From: Pontibacter amylolyticus
Lineage (GTDB): Bacteria; Bacteroidota; Bacteroidia; Cytophagales; Hymenobacteraceae
Length of the DNA stretch: 64,000 nt
Direction of reading: 5' to 3'
Assembly (NCBI RefSeq): GCF_014638845.1
Contig: NZ_BMFP01000004.1
Coordinates: 62,001 to 126,000 of the forward strand
A program made the position numbers and the translations under genes. How positions within the stretch are numbered: position 1 is the first letter of the stretch; each line of letters begins with the position of its first letter. A model generated the notes under the pieces. It did not search any database. It saw nothing but the letters and a program-made list of their open reading frames with translations, and had not been told where the DNA came from. This document shows positions 56,613 to 64,000 of the stretch, piece by piece.

Positions 56613-56640
56613 TTTCGTATAATTACGAAAGTTTCGTAAA
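56613..56640 (-). promoter_or_regulatory. Predicted BlaI operator
   Basis: TTTCGTATAATTACGAAA (56613-56630) is a perfect palindrome with arms TTTCGTA/TACGAAA and centre TAAT. A further half-site TTTCGTAAA follows (56632-56640). On the minus strand TTG (TTGCCC) lies 20 bases before TAATTATA, so the operator overlaps a promoter-like -7 region directly before blaI. Confidence 0.8.
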
Positions 56641-56799
56641 AAGGGCAAGTATTTGAGGCTAAATTTCTTAAAAATATTTCCTGCCAAGGTATAAGAATCC
56701 ATTTTGAATGAATGGAGGCAGTTTTGGTACGAAGAAAGAAACATCTAATTTTAGCTGGCGTCTTAAGGTATAGCCACAACTAATTCCAAACTGACTGAT

Positions 56800-57780
56800 A
56801 TGAAAGCCATTCTGCTAAAGCAACCCGGCGGACCAGAGCAACTGGTGCTGGGCGAATACGAACAGCCACTACCGAAACCATACGAACTGCTGGTGCGCGT
56901 GCACGCCACTGCCCTCAACCGTGCCGACACCATGCAGCGCCAGGGTAAATACCCGCCCCCGAAGGGAGAAAGTCCGCTGCTGGGCCTCGAAATAGCCGGA
57001 GAGGTGGTGGAGGCAGGTATAAGCTGTACCCGTTTCAAGAAAGGAGACAAGGTCTTCGGGCTGCTGCCGGGTGGCGGCTATGCCGAATATGCGGTGATAA
57101 ACGAAGAGATGGCCATGGCTATACCTGAGAACCTGAGTATGGAAGAAGCGGCTGCTATACCTGAGGTGTTCCTGACAGCCTGGCAGGCGCTCTCGTGGCT
57201 GGGCAAACTGCAGGCTGGCGAACGGGTATTAATCCACGCCGGGGCCAGCGGGGTAGGCACGGCAGGTATACAGCTGGCACGCGCCTTACAAGCGGAGGTG
57301 CTGGTGACGGCCTCTGAAAAAAAGGTGCAGGCCTGCCTGGACCTGGGCGCCCACAAAGCCATCAATTACAAGGAAGTGCCCTTTGAAGACGAAGTGCTGG
57401 CCTATACCAATTCAGAGGGTGTGGACGTGATTGTGGACTTTATCGCCGGGCCTTACTTCAAGCAAAACATTGAGTGCCTGCGCCTGGACGGTCGGCTTGT
57501 GCTGCTGGCTACGATGGGCGGCGGCAAAGTAGAGGAATTTGACCTGCGCAAAATCCTGACCAAGCGCCTGCAGGTCATCGGCTCCACGCTACGTTCCCGC
57601 ACCCGTGACTACCAGATCAGACTCACACAGGACATGGCCGCTTTTGCTTTGCCTTTGTTTGAGAACGGCACAATCAAGCCCGTAGTTGACTCGGTGTTCG
57701 ATTGGGCGGACGTAGCCGAGGCGCACCGCTACATGGAAGCCAACCAAAACATTGGGAAGATCGTGCTGCGGGTTAATTAA
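56800..57780 (+). CDS. Quinone oxidoreductase, PIG3-like (MDR/zinc-free alcohol dehydrogenase superfamily)
   Basis: This 326-residue NADPH-dependent oxidoreductase has the GroES-like domain (LVRVHATALNRADTMQRQGK, PLLGLEIAGEVVEAG) and a Rossmann domain with VLIHAGASGVGTAGIQLARA. No zinc-binding Cys cluster is seen. The sequence pattern matches the TP53I3/PIG3 quinone oxidoreductase group. It diverges from blaI and ends near a minus-strand RluA gene. Confidence 0.9.
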   Translation: MKAILLKQPGGPEQLVLGEYEQPLPKPYELLVRVHATALNRADTMQRQGKYPPPKGESPLLGLEIAGEVVEAGISCTRFKKGDKVFGLLPGGGYAEYAVINEEMAMAIPENLSMEEAAAIPEVFLTAWQALSWLGKLQAGERVLIHAGASGVGTAGIQLARALQAEVLVTASEKKVQACLDLGAHKAINYKEVPFEDEVLAYTNSEGVDVIVDFIAGPYFKQNIECLRLDGRLVLLATMGGGKVEEFDLRKILTKRLQVIGSTLRSRTRDYQIRLTQDMAAFALPLFENGTIKPVVDSVFDWADVAEAHRYMEANQNIGKIVLRVN

Positions 57781-57876
57781 TTTTGACAAAGGACTTTTTG
57801 ATGAGTGGTGGAATGGGAGGGAGGCTTAGGAAATAGCCCAAACAGCTCTTTATTTCCCTGACTCACTAAAACAACA

Positions 57877-57919
57877 AAAGGACAAAAGATGCAGGTTCTC
57901 CCAGCGTCTTTTGTCCTTT
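57877..57919. terminator. Hairpin between the quinone oxidoreductase and rluA-like genes
   Basis: AAAGGACAAAAGA pairs perfectly (13 bp) with TCTTTTGTCCTTT across a 17-base loop. It sits between convergent genes and shares the CTTTTGTCC repeat. No clean T tail is present, so the terminator role is probable, not certain. Confidence 0.55.
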
Positions 57920-57944
57920 GTCACATAGTCTCTTGTCAAAAAAT

Positions 57945-58658
57945 CTAGCTGTACTGCCGAAGTTGCTTGATCAGCACGGCCATATCCTTCGGGTAAGGCG
58001 CTTCGATTTTGATCGGCTCCTCGTTCATCAGCCTGAAACCGATGGCGTGCGAATGCAGCGCAAAGCGTTTGATAAGGGGCTGCTCTTCGGTTTGCTGCTT
58101 CAGGTTGAACTTTCGCTTCAGGGTGCTCAGGTATAGGTCCTCGCCACCGTATAGTTTATCCCCTACTATCGGCGCGCCTAGGTAGGCAAGGTGCACGCGT
58201 ATCTGGTGCAGGCGACCCGTCACCGGCATGCACTCCAGCAAGGTATGGCGGCTGTAGTTCTCCAGCGTTGTGAAGTATGTCTCGGCAGGCTTGCCCTGTG
58301 GTGTAAGCTTGGCCACCCCTTTGGCGCCGGCGAGTATGGAGCGGTTGACCAGGTGGTCTTCGAACTTATGTGTGCCCCAGGCCACGGCATGGTATACCTT
58401 GTATACCTCGCGGTGCTCAAACTGCATCGACACGTGGCGGTAGGCCTCCGGGTTTTTGGCAAACACCAGGCAGCCCGATGTGTCTTTGTCAAGGCGATGA
58501 CAGGCCTGCAGCTTTGGATCGTGCTGCTTGGCCAGTTTGAGCAGGTTGGTCGTGTTCGGAGTGCGGTCCTCGAGCGTGGCTAGAAACGGCGGCTTGTTCA
58601 CCACCAGAAAGTCCTCGTTCTCAAATATGATCAGGTCTTTAAAAACCGGGTATTTCAT
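57945..58658 (-). CDS. RluA-family pseudouridine synthase
   Basis: The 237-residue enzyme converts uridine to pseudouridine in rRNA or tRNA. The catalytic motif ACHRLDKDTSGCLVFAKNPE holds D57, followed by MPVTGRLHQIRVHLAYLGAP and GDKLYGGEDLY. It lacks an S4 domain. I use the ATG at 58658 (MKYPVFKDLIIFENEDFLVV); an upstream TTG would add three residues. The target uridine cannot be read from sequence. Confidence 0.92.
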   Translation of the reverse strand: MKYPVFKDLIIFENEDFLVVNKPPFLATLEDRTPNTTNLLKLAKQHDPKLQACHRLDKDTSGCLVFAKNPEAYRHVSMQFEHREVYKVYHAVAWGTHKFEDHLVNRSILAGAKGVAKLTPQGKPAETYFTTLENYSRHTLLECMPVTGRLHQIRVHLAYLGAPIVGDKLYGGEDLYLSTLKRKFNLKQQTEEQPLIKRFALHSHAIGFRLMNEEPIKIEAPYPKDMAVLIKQLRQYS

Positions 58659-58728
58659 CTTTAGCAATAGAATTTTGATAACGATGTCTTTTCAAGATAT
58701 CGCCATATTGCTGCAAAGATAAGGAAAT

Positions 58729-60471
58729 TTAGGCGGCTCCCTGTTGCGAATTGATGTAATAGCATTCAGTGCGCGACACATATACTTTTAGGTCCTGCTC
58801 CATCGCCTTGTCTAATGTTGGGTCATTCCTGTTAGTTACAAGAAACATAGGCCTGCTCTCTTTTTCAGCTATTCTGGCAGCAACCGCGTTTAGAAAATTT
58901 ACCACTTTAGTGCGTCCAGCAGCGTGACAATATAGATTTTCCAGTAAGGCTGCTCCCTCTGGTAGTCCATTCTCTATTTGTTCAGGTTTTACGATGCCCA
59001 CCCAGACACAGGCAAGCAGACGACCATTTTCTGACCAGCTATAGGCCTGCTGGCCAACCTCAAACCGGCGCATAGCATCTTCGGTGAATTCCCACCTGGT
59101 TTTACTGCCCCCATTTTGCTCAAAGTACAGAAGATCACCCAGATTATTTTGGTGCACTTCTAATGGATCATAAAATGTCTCGTTTAATGGAGCTATGCGT
59201 AAAATTCTGGGACTACTGCCCATGAAGCTTGTTTTTATTTGTCGCACGATGCTGCTGAACAAACCCTGTTGGATAAAAGCCCTTATTTTCCCTTTAAGCA
59301 GGTATAGCCGTTTGTCCACTGAAAGATCAAATGCCATTGGTCGTATACCCACTTTCGTGAGCAGGTTATGTTTGCTCTTGCGGAGGAACCTTTTAGCTCG
59401 GTAAGGGAGATTATTACAGATAACGAGTTCATGCACCTTATCATGCCTGTTAGCCATGCGCTCTTTGTAAGGGTCTCCCCCCGGGGTCAAATCGAAGTAG
59501 GTAATGCCTTCCTGCGATAGCCATTGACCCAGCATTAAAAAATGCACAAACCCTGGGGAGTAGTTCGCATAAAAAGGTGAATGAACATTAATGCCTGCTA
59601 AGTGCACCCACTCTCCGCCCTGCACAGCCATAATACAGGCAATGATTTTGTTATCGGCCCTTAAAACTGTTGCATGTAGAAGTTCCTGCTTGAACATTTC
59701 TAGTAGGAAAGCCGCCTTAAGGGGGTTGTCTCGAAACTGGTTCATGTTGAACATAGCCCCCTGTCTAAAATCGTACTGTATCGTGATTTCTCCCAAAATC
59801 GATTGTAAAGTTGCTAGCTCCGTGATTTGCTCGAAGCGAAAGTTGCCTAACCGCTTTAAGCGATTCAATTTGTTGCGGAATTCTGCCTTGCGGAACATTT
59901 GTGTCACGTCCGGGGCCTGCAGGTCCATAATAGGACGTTTAAAAGCCTGGAGCTCTATCTTTTGCTTCCAATGCGGATTCTTACTAATCCAGTCAAGCGG
60001 CACTTGGGGGGGTAAAAATCTGAGGAGAATGTCTTTTTTAGGGAATCTCTTTTTTACTTCTCTGAACGCCTGTGAAATAAACTCATCGCTTTGAAGGGGT
60101 AAAGCCAGCCAAGTTTGATACTCGGCATCATACATACCTGCACCCATAATAAGTGGGTGCTTGTTGTGAATGTTTGATTTAGTCGGCAGAGACTTGGGAA
60201 GCGCAAGCATCAACAGGCCTGTCAGCCTGTCATCCTGCGTATCTTTAACCATTATGGGCAAATATTCCTTTTCGTAGGTATGGTACCAGGCAATCACGAA
60301 ACGGCTAGACTGAAAGACTGTACTCCATGGGCAAGCCTGGTAAAGCCAGTCCCATTGCTTGACAAAGTCCTGCTCACTTATTAAGTCAAGAACTTCCTGG
60401 CCAGATAATAGCTCGATAGTTCGGGCTGAAGTATCGGTTTTTATAGGTTGGTATAGCGTATTAGTAGGCAT
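58729..60471 (-). CDS. FemAB/CelD-like GNAT-fold protein (Acetyltransf_6 type)
   Basis: The 580-residue protein has the CelD/BcsL/FemAB-type acetyltransferase pattern: WSTVFQSSRFVIAWYHTYEK near the start, then FNMNQFRDNPLKAAFLLEMF, ACIMAVQGGEWVHLAGINVH and FDLTPGGDPYKERMANRHDK, the typical C-terminal motif. An extra C-terminal domain (about residues 405-580) is unrecognised but may be a second GNAT-like fold. Composition is lower in GC than RluA. It follows the DegT gene, so the two may form one pathway for a surface glycan or peptide. Confidence 0.8.
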   Translation of the reverse strand: MPTNTLYQPIKTDTSARTIELLSGQEVLDLISEQDFVKQWDWLYQACPWSTVFQSSRFVIAWYHTYEKEYLPIMVKDTQDDRLTGLLMLALPKSLPTKSNIHNKHPLIMGAGMYDAEYQTWLALPLQSDEFISQAFREVKKRFPKKDILLRFLPPQVPLDWISKNPHWKQKIELQAFKRPIMDLQAPDVTQMFRKAEFRNKLNRLKRLGNFRFEQITELATLQSILGEITIQYDFRQGAMFNMNQFRDNPLKAAFLLEMFKQELLHATVLRADNKIIACIMAVQGGEWVHLAGINVHSPFYANYSPGFVHFLMLGQWLSQEGITYFDLTPGGDPYKERMANRHDKVHELVICNNLPYRAKRFLRKSKHNLLTKVGIRPMAFDLSVDKRLYLLKGKIRAFIQQGLFSSIVRQIKTSFMGSSPRILRIAPLNETFYDPLEVHQNNLGDLLYFEQNGGSKTRWEFTEDAMRRFEVGQQAYSWSENGRLLACVWVGIVKPEQIENGLPEGAALLENLYCHAAGRTKVVNFLNAVAARIAEKESRPMFLVTNRNDPTLDKAMEQDLKVYVSRTECYYINSQQGAA

Positions 60472-60506
60472 ACACTCAGAAATTAAAACAAAGCATCTAT
60501 CATTTT

Positions 60507-61655
60507 TCAGCTAGCTACAATAGCGGTTCGTGTCAGTTTCCCCTGTGTTTCGAGTACGGCATTTACAATATGCTCTAAGTGAGCTTTTGTAAGTTCTTGG
60601 TGCACAGGTACAGCTAAAATATGTTCACGCCTCAACTTGCTCTTGGGGAAATCCTCAACAGGGAGTGATGGGTGTGGGAAAAACCAGAAAAGAAGCCCTT
60701 CTATACCCTGCTTTCGGATACTCTTTAAAAAGCCTCTTGGATCTTCTGTTTCTATAGGGAAAGCAAATGGGCTCTCACCTCCCTGCAGTGTCCGGAAAGG
60801 CGCTGGAACCAAATCGCTCAAGTGATCGAGCAGGTACTGATAATTGGCTCTCCTGATTTCAGCAGTTGATTCACTAAGAACAGAAGGTAGTAATCGTGAT
60901 GACATGTTAGCCGGAGGCAGCATTGGGTCGTCTAGAGCAAAATCTTCGTCAGGGCGGTCTGTTTTTAATCGCCACCATGTTAGGATTGGAGCAAAGAACC
61001 ACCTTACGCGGCCAAACATACTGTTGCGTTCTGCTAGCCAGTTAAAATGCCTTTTGGCCATGCGAATAAACCCTGATTTAGGCCTTGAAGTTGGAGCAGG
61101 AATGGCAACATCTGCAATTACCGCGGCTCCATCAGGTATACCATAAGTTTTGTAGAGACAGAAAACACCCATGTGGCCAAAAGAGCCTACAGGTTGCCCT
61201 TCACGTGTAGCGAGAAAAGCCTGGGCAGCATCCTCCATCAGTAAGAGTCCTCTTTGGTCGCACCATTTTCTCCAGTAAGCTGCATCTTGAGTGAATCCTA
61301 GATAATGTGTCAGGTACAAAGCTCGCACATCAGGGGTTATTAATTGTTCCAATTCGTTTTCATCAGGCTCAAGCATATCATTCAGCTCATAGTACTTGAT
61401 GCTCAATCCGGCTTTGAGTAAGGCCTCAATTTCGGAACCATGATGGTAAGCCGGTACAAGTACTACATCATTTCTTTTCAATCCGAGAGCCTGGCATGCA
61501 TTCCAGATGGCATGTCTGGCCATTGAATATATCTGGCAGTTTTCGTGTCCGAGCGGAAATGGACGGCACTCCATTGGTTGACGGTAGTGTACGTTTAAAG
61601 GAAGCGGCGGCCAAATTGCAAGACGGCGAGCATCAGCTGAGTTGTACTTTCTCAT
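60507..61655 (-). CDS. DegT/DnrJ/EryC1/StrS-type PLP-dependent aminotransferase
   Basis: The 382-residue enzyme is of the sugar aminotransferase family. PLP-lysine K169 lies in FCLYKTYGIPDGAAVIADVA and the PLP Asp in LLLMEDAAQAFLATREGQPV, with VLVPAYHHGSEIEALLKAGL upstream. Such enzymes make amino sugars for polysaccharides or antibiotics. No other sugar-nucleotide gene is in view. It precedes the FemAB-like gene by 35 bases on the same strand. Confidence 0.9.
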   Translation of the reverse strand: MRKYNSADARRLAIWPPLPLNVHYRQPMECRPFPLGHENCQIYSMARHAIWNACQALGLKRNDVVLVPAYHHGSEIEALLKAGLSIKYYELNDMLEPDENELEQLITPDVRALYLTHYLGFTQDAAYWRKWCDQRGLLLMEDAAQAFLATREGQPVGSFGHMGVFCLYKTYGIPDGAAVIADVAIPAPTSRPKSGFIRMAKRHFNWLAERNSMFGRVRWFFAPILTWWRLKTDRPDEDFALDDPMLPPANMSSRLLPSVLSESTAEIRRANYQYLLDHLSDLVPAPFRTLQGGESPFAFPIETEDPRGFLKSIRKQGIEGLLFWFFPHPSLPVEDFPKSKLRREHILAVPVHQELTKAHLEHIVNAVLETQGKLTRTAIVAS

Positions 61656-61977
61656 TTTTCTTTAAATCGAGTTCAAAATATGATAAGAGAAAGGGTGTTG
61701 AGCTAGTGTAGGGACAATGATTTACCAGATCCGCTTTAGAAAGAGAAAATATAATTAATACTATAACCAAATTCCTCGCCTCTACCGCAGTATCCTATAT
61801 AAAACAAATATTCTTAATAAGTTATATTATGTTTTTACTGAAAATATTAATATTTGTTTTGTTTAAATTACTTTTATTTGATCTGGATGAGCAAGTAAAG
61901 CCAAAAGGCTGGAAGAGGGTGGTAAAAGGCGTTTATTGATGGGTGAATTTGGGTAAGATAGGGGTGATTAGAGAATT
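61656..61977. other. 322-base AT-rich gap
   Basis: Between the histidine kinase and DegT genes I see no gene and no good terminator. The only structure is the inverted repeat at 61801-61860. Confidence 0.7.
61801..61860. repeat. AT-rich 12-bp inverted repeat
   Basis: AAAACAAATATT (61801-61812) matches the reverse complement AATATTTGTTTT (61849-61860) with 36 bases between. It may be a weak terminator or a protein-binding site. Confidence 0.5.
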
Positions 61978-63021
61978 TTATACTCCCTTCGCCTTCAGTA
62001 ATTTAAACCGGAGTGTCGTGCCCTTGTCGAGTTCGCTTTTGACGGCGATGAAGGAGCGGTGGGCTTCGATGATGTGCTTGGAGATGGCCAGTCCGAGGCC
62101 AGAGCCGCCTTTGTCGCGGGAGCGGCTTTTGTCGATGCGGTAGAAGCGCTCGAATATGCGGTTGATGTGTTCCTGGGCTATACCTGGGCCATCGTCTTTC
62201 ACGGTGATGGTATAGCGCTTGCGTCCTTCCGTAAACGAAACCCAGATATTGCCGCCCGTGTGACCGTACTTGATGGCGTTGTCCACCAGGTTGATGAACA
62301 CCTGACGGATACGATTTGGGTCGGCGTGGATCATTACTTTCTCGCCAGGGTTCACATCTACCAGATGCAGTTTCGTCTGGCTTTTATTGGCTTTTTGCTC
62401 CAGCTGCTCAAAAACTTCCTGTACCAGCTGCACAGCGTCAAAGTCCTGCTTCTCCATTCTCACAACGCCCTTCTCGAACTGCGAGATGCTGATCAGGTCC
62501 TGCACCAGGGTGTCAAGGCCATCGAGGCTGTTGGCCGCCTTCTGCAAAAACTTGTCGCGCACGGCGGGGTCGTCCATGGCGCCGTCTAGCAAGGTATGGA
62601 TAAAGCCTTGCGCGGCGAAGATCGGGGTCTTGAGCTCGTGTGAAACATCGGCCAGAAACTCGCGACGCATGACCTGCAAGTGCCGGAGTTCGTCGATCTC
62701 CTGCTGCTTGCGCTCGGCAATCAGGAAGATGTCGTCCTTTATTTTTCGGAGCGGGTCAGCCGTGAACAGGGAGCGGCCCTCTGCTTTGCGGTACTCCTGC
62801 TTCTTTATTTTCTCCAGGCTGGAGTACACATTTTTGACCTCGCGGATGACCAGTGCCTCGTAAGAAAAATAAACCAGCAGGAAGCAGCAAATGAACACCA
62901 GTACAAGTGCCGCCATCAAGCCCCTGGAGGAAAAGTAGCTGGCTAAAGCCAAAAAGGCAGTGAGCACAAGGGCCACTGCCAGGGATACTAAAAGGGCAAG
63001 CGTACGGGAGTTTAAATTCAT
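61978..63021 (-). CDS. PhoR-like sensor histidine kinase
   Basis: The 347-residue kinase has two N-terminal transmembrane helices (about residues 9-28 and 35-55) with almost no periplasmic loop, so it may sense within the membrane. A HisKA region with H128 in FLADVSHELKTPIFAAQGFI follows, then an ATPase domain with FINLVDNAIKYGHTGGNIWV (N box), VKDDGPGIAQEHINRIFERF (G1) and GSGLGLAISKHIIEAHRSFI (G2). Its start lies three bases after the response-regulator stop; the two genes form one operon. Confidence 0.94.
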   Translation of the reverse strand: MNLNSRTLALLVSLAVALVLTAFLALASYFSSRGLMAALVLVFICCFLLVYFSYEALVIREVKNVYSSLEKIKKQEYRKAEGRSLFTADPLRKIKDDIFLIAERKQQEIDELRHLQVMRREFLADVSHELKTPIFAAQGFIHTLLDGAMDDPAVRDKFLQKAANSLDGLDTLVQDLISISQFEKGVVRMEKQDFDAVQLVQEVFEQLEQKANKSQTKLHLVDVNPGEKVMIHADPNRIRQVFINLVDNAIKYGHTGGNIWVSFTEGRKRYTITVKDDGPGIAQEHINRIFERFYRIDKSRSRDKGGSGLGLAISKHIIEAHRSFIAVKSELDKGTTLRFKLLKAKGV

Positions 63022-63024
63022 GTT

Positions 63025-63783
63025 TTAGTCGGTGTTAAACTTGTAGCCAACACCCTTGATGGTCCTGATCTGATCGTCGCCTATCTTCTCGCGCACTTTC
63101 CGGATGTGCACGTCCACGGTGCGGGCGATCACATACACGTCGCTGCCCCACACGTTGTTGAGCAGCTCTTCGCGTGTGAACACCTTGTTCGGAGTAGCCG
63201 CCAGAAAGGCCAACAGCTCGAATTCTTTTTTCGGGAGCGTGATTTTCTCTTGGCCCTTGTACACGGCAAAGCTGGTGCGGTCTATGCGCAGCCCCCCGAT
63301 CTCGATCACCTGCTCCTGTTCTTCCTGCTGCGCATCGCGGCGGGCATAGGCTGCCAGGCGGCTGAGTAAGGCACGGGGCTTTATCGGTTTTGTGATAAAG
63401 TCATCGGCGCCCGCGTCGAAAGCGGCTACTTCTGAGAACTCCTCTGATCGAGCGGTCAGAAAAATGATGTGCGTATGACGGAAGTCCTGGTCTTCGCGCA
63501 GCTGGCGACAGGCGGCTATCCCGTCCAGCACCGGCATCATCACATCCATCAAAATCACGTCGGGCTTAAAAGTATTCGCTACCTCTATTGCTTTTTTGCC
63601 GTTGTCGGCCTGGGCTACATCGTAGCCTTCGCGGGCAAGGTTATACTGCAGCAGTTCTACGATATCCGGGTCATCGTCAACTACTAGTATTTTGTAATGG
63701 GCTTGGTTAGGTGTCTGCACGTTTTTAGGATTATGTTTTCCTACCTTTACTATCAGGCAGGTATAACGATTGTTGGAAGCCAT
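63025..63783 (-). CDS. PhoB/OmpR-family response regulator
   Basis: The 252-residue regulator has a REC domain (KILVVDDDPDIVELLQYNLA, phospho-acceptor D80 in VILMDVMMPVLDG, and KP in FITKPIKP) and a winged-helix DNA-binding domain ending TVDVHIRKVREKIGDDQIRT and GVGYKF. The N-terminus has about 28 extra residues before REC; no closer ATG exists, so I keep the ATG at 63783. It is first in the operon with the histidine kinase. Confidence 0.94.
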   Translation of the reverse strand: MASNNRYTCLIVKVGKHNPKNVQTPNQAHYKILVVDDDPDIVELLQYNLAREGYDVAQADNGKKAIEVANTFKPDVILMDVMMPVLDGIAACRQLREDQDFRHTHIIFLTARSEEFSEVAAFDAGADDFITKPIKPRALLSRLAAYARRDAQQEEQEQVIEIGGLRIDRTSFAVYKGQEKITLPKKEFELLAFLAATPNKVFTREELLNNVWGSDVYVIARTVDVHIRKVREKIGDDQIRTIKGVGYKFNTD

Positions 63784-63804
63784 TCAGTGGTCTCCATTTC
63801 AATA

Positions 63805-63812
63805 CAAAGATA
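63805..63812 (-). promoter_or_regulatory. Candidate -7 box for the two-component operon
   Basis: On the minus strand TATCTTTG matches TAnnTTTG, about 22 bases before the response-regulator ATG. The -33 region offers only TTC. Confidence 0.55.
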
Positions 63813-63879
63813 CCATTCCGGAGGTATAGAAGTAGGTGGCGGTCAAATCATAATATTTTCTTAACATTGGCTTTTCAGC

Positions 63880-63918
63880 AAAAGAAAAACCAGCTGTCTA
63901 AGCTGGCTTTTTCTTTTA
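63880..63918. terminator. Bidirectional terminator near window end
   Basis: AAAAGAAAAACCAGCT pairs with AGCTGGCTTTTTCTTTT (one bulged base) across loop GTCTA, with T-rich flanks on both sides. It would stop the gene at 63916 on the minus strand. Confidence 0.8.
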
Positions 63919-63999
63919 TTTCTGTGCCACAAGGGCAGGTTTATGTTTCAGATTCCGGTGTTCGTACAGGTCAACTTTCACAGCACCCACAAACATATT
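63916..63999 (-). CDS. 3' end of an unidentified gene (5' part outside window)
   Basis: The minus strand reads 27 codons from the window edge to a TAA: NMFVGAVKVDLYEHRNLKHK then PALVAQK. The terminator directly after the stop supports a real gene end. The fragment is too short to assign to a family. Confidence 0.5.
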   Translation of the reverse strand, partial: NMFVGAVKVDLYEHRNLKHKPALVAQK

Positions 64000-64000
64000 G

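Noticed and set aside
56600..56779. 60-residue N-terminal extension of the BlaI-type repressor
   Set aside because: It would run through the predicted operator and promoter, and the family starts at the ATG at 56599.

Overview
The window comes from a bacterium of the phylum Bacteroidota, most likely the Cytophagales/Hymenobacteraceae (Pontibacter-like) branch. This is an inference from protein content and promoter style, not from a database search. Supporting signs are TAnnTTTG-type -7 boxes, few Shine-Dalgarno sequences, a ~1120-residue SecA without the usual C-terminal zinc motif, a BlaR1-like peptidase carrying a SusC-like plug segment, DUF2490 and DUF4097-type proteins, and an ECF sigma/anti-sigma pair.

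Region 1 (1-17.1 kb) is the str-S10-spc-alpha ribosomal block, all on +: 3' end of rpsG, fusA, rpsJ, a terminator plus a new promoter, then rplC to rplQ with secY, map, infA, rpmJ and rpoA inside. Two genes are very short: rpmD (59 aa) and rpmJ (38 aa). Region 2 (17.2-22.7 kb, +) holds carA, eno, a FtsB/DivIC-like gene, an HTH-membrane regulator and an HscA-type Hsp70. Region 3 (22.8-31 kb) has a small membrane protein and an Ldh_2-family dehydrogenase on -, a large secreted repeat protein on +, then ppx/gppA, an AT-rich orphan, a ChaA-type antiporter and an rRNA-methyltransferase-like gene on -. Region 4 (31.1-50.2 kb, +) holds dapF, a GNAT acetyltransferase, a 1-kb repeat-rich spacer, secA, deoC, a SPOR-like lipoprotein, an M20 peptidase, a DUF2490 protein, hsp20, a DegP/HtrA protease, an ALDH7-type dehydrogenase, an ECF sigma/anti-sigma/DUF4097-like operon, a RidA protein, a membrane-anchored MutS-like ATPase and two small genes. 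Region 5 (50.2-53 kb, -) is rplM-rpsI-rpsB-tsf. Region 6 (53-64 kb, mostly -) holds a BlaI-BlaR1-TlpA operon with a visible operator, a quinone oxidoreductase (+), an RluA pseudouridine synthase, a FemAB/GNAT-like protein with a DegT-type aminotransferase, a PhoR/PhoB-like two-component pair, and the end of one more gene.

The most unusual signal is a short motif, AGGTATAG/CTATACCT (core GGTATA/TATACC). It recurs on both strands, inside and outside genes, through most of the window after about 19.9 kb. It biases codon choice (eight of nine Tyr-Thr pairs in one gene are TAT ACC) and forms two tandem arrays, of four and seven copies. It is absent from the AT-rich orphan at 27843-28688, which suggests that gene arrived recently. 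I found no tRNA, rRNA, CRISPR array, transposase or prophage gene. Terminators were found as perfect or near-perfect hairpins with flanking T runs. Promoters are motif matches only.
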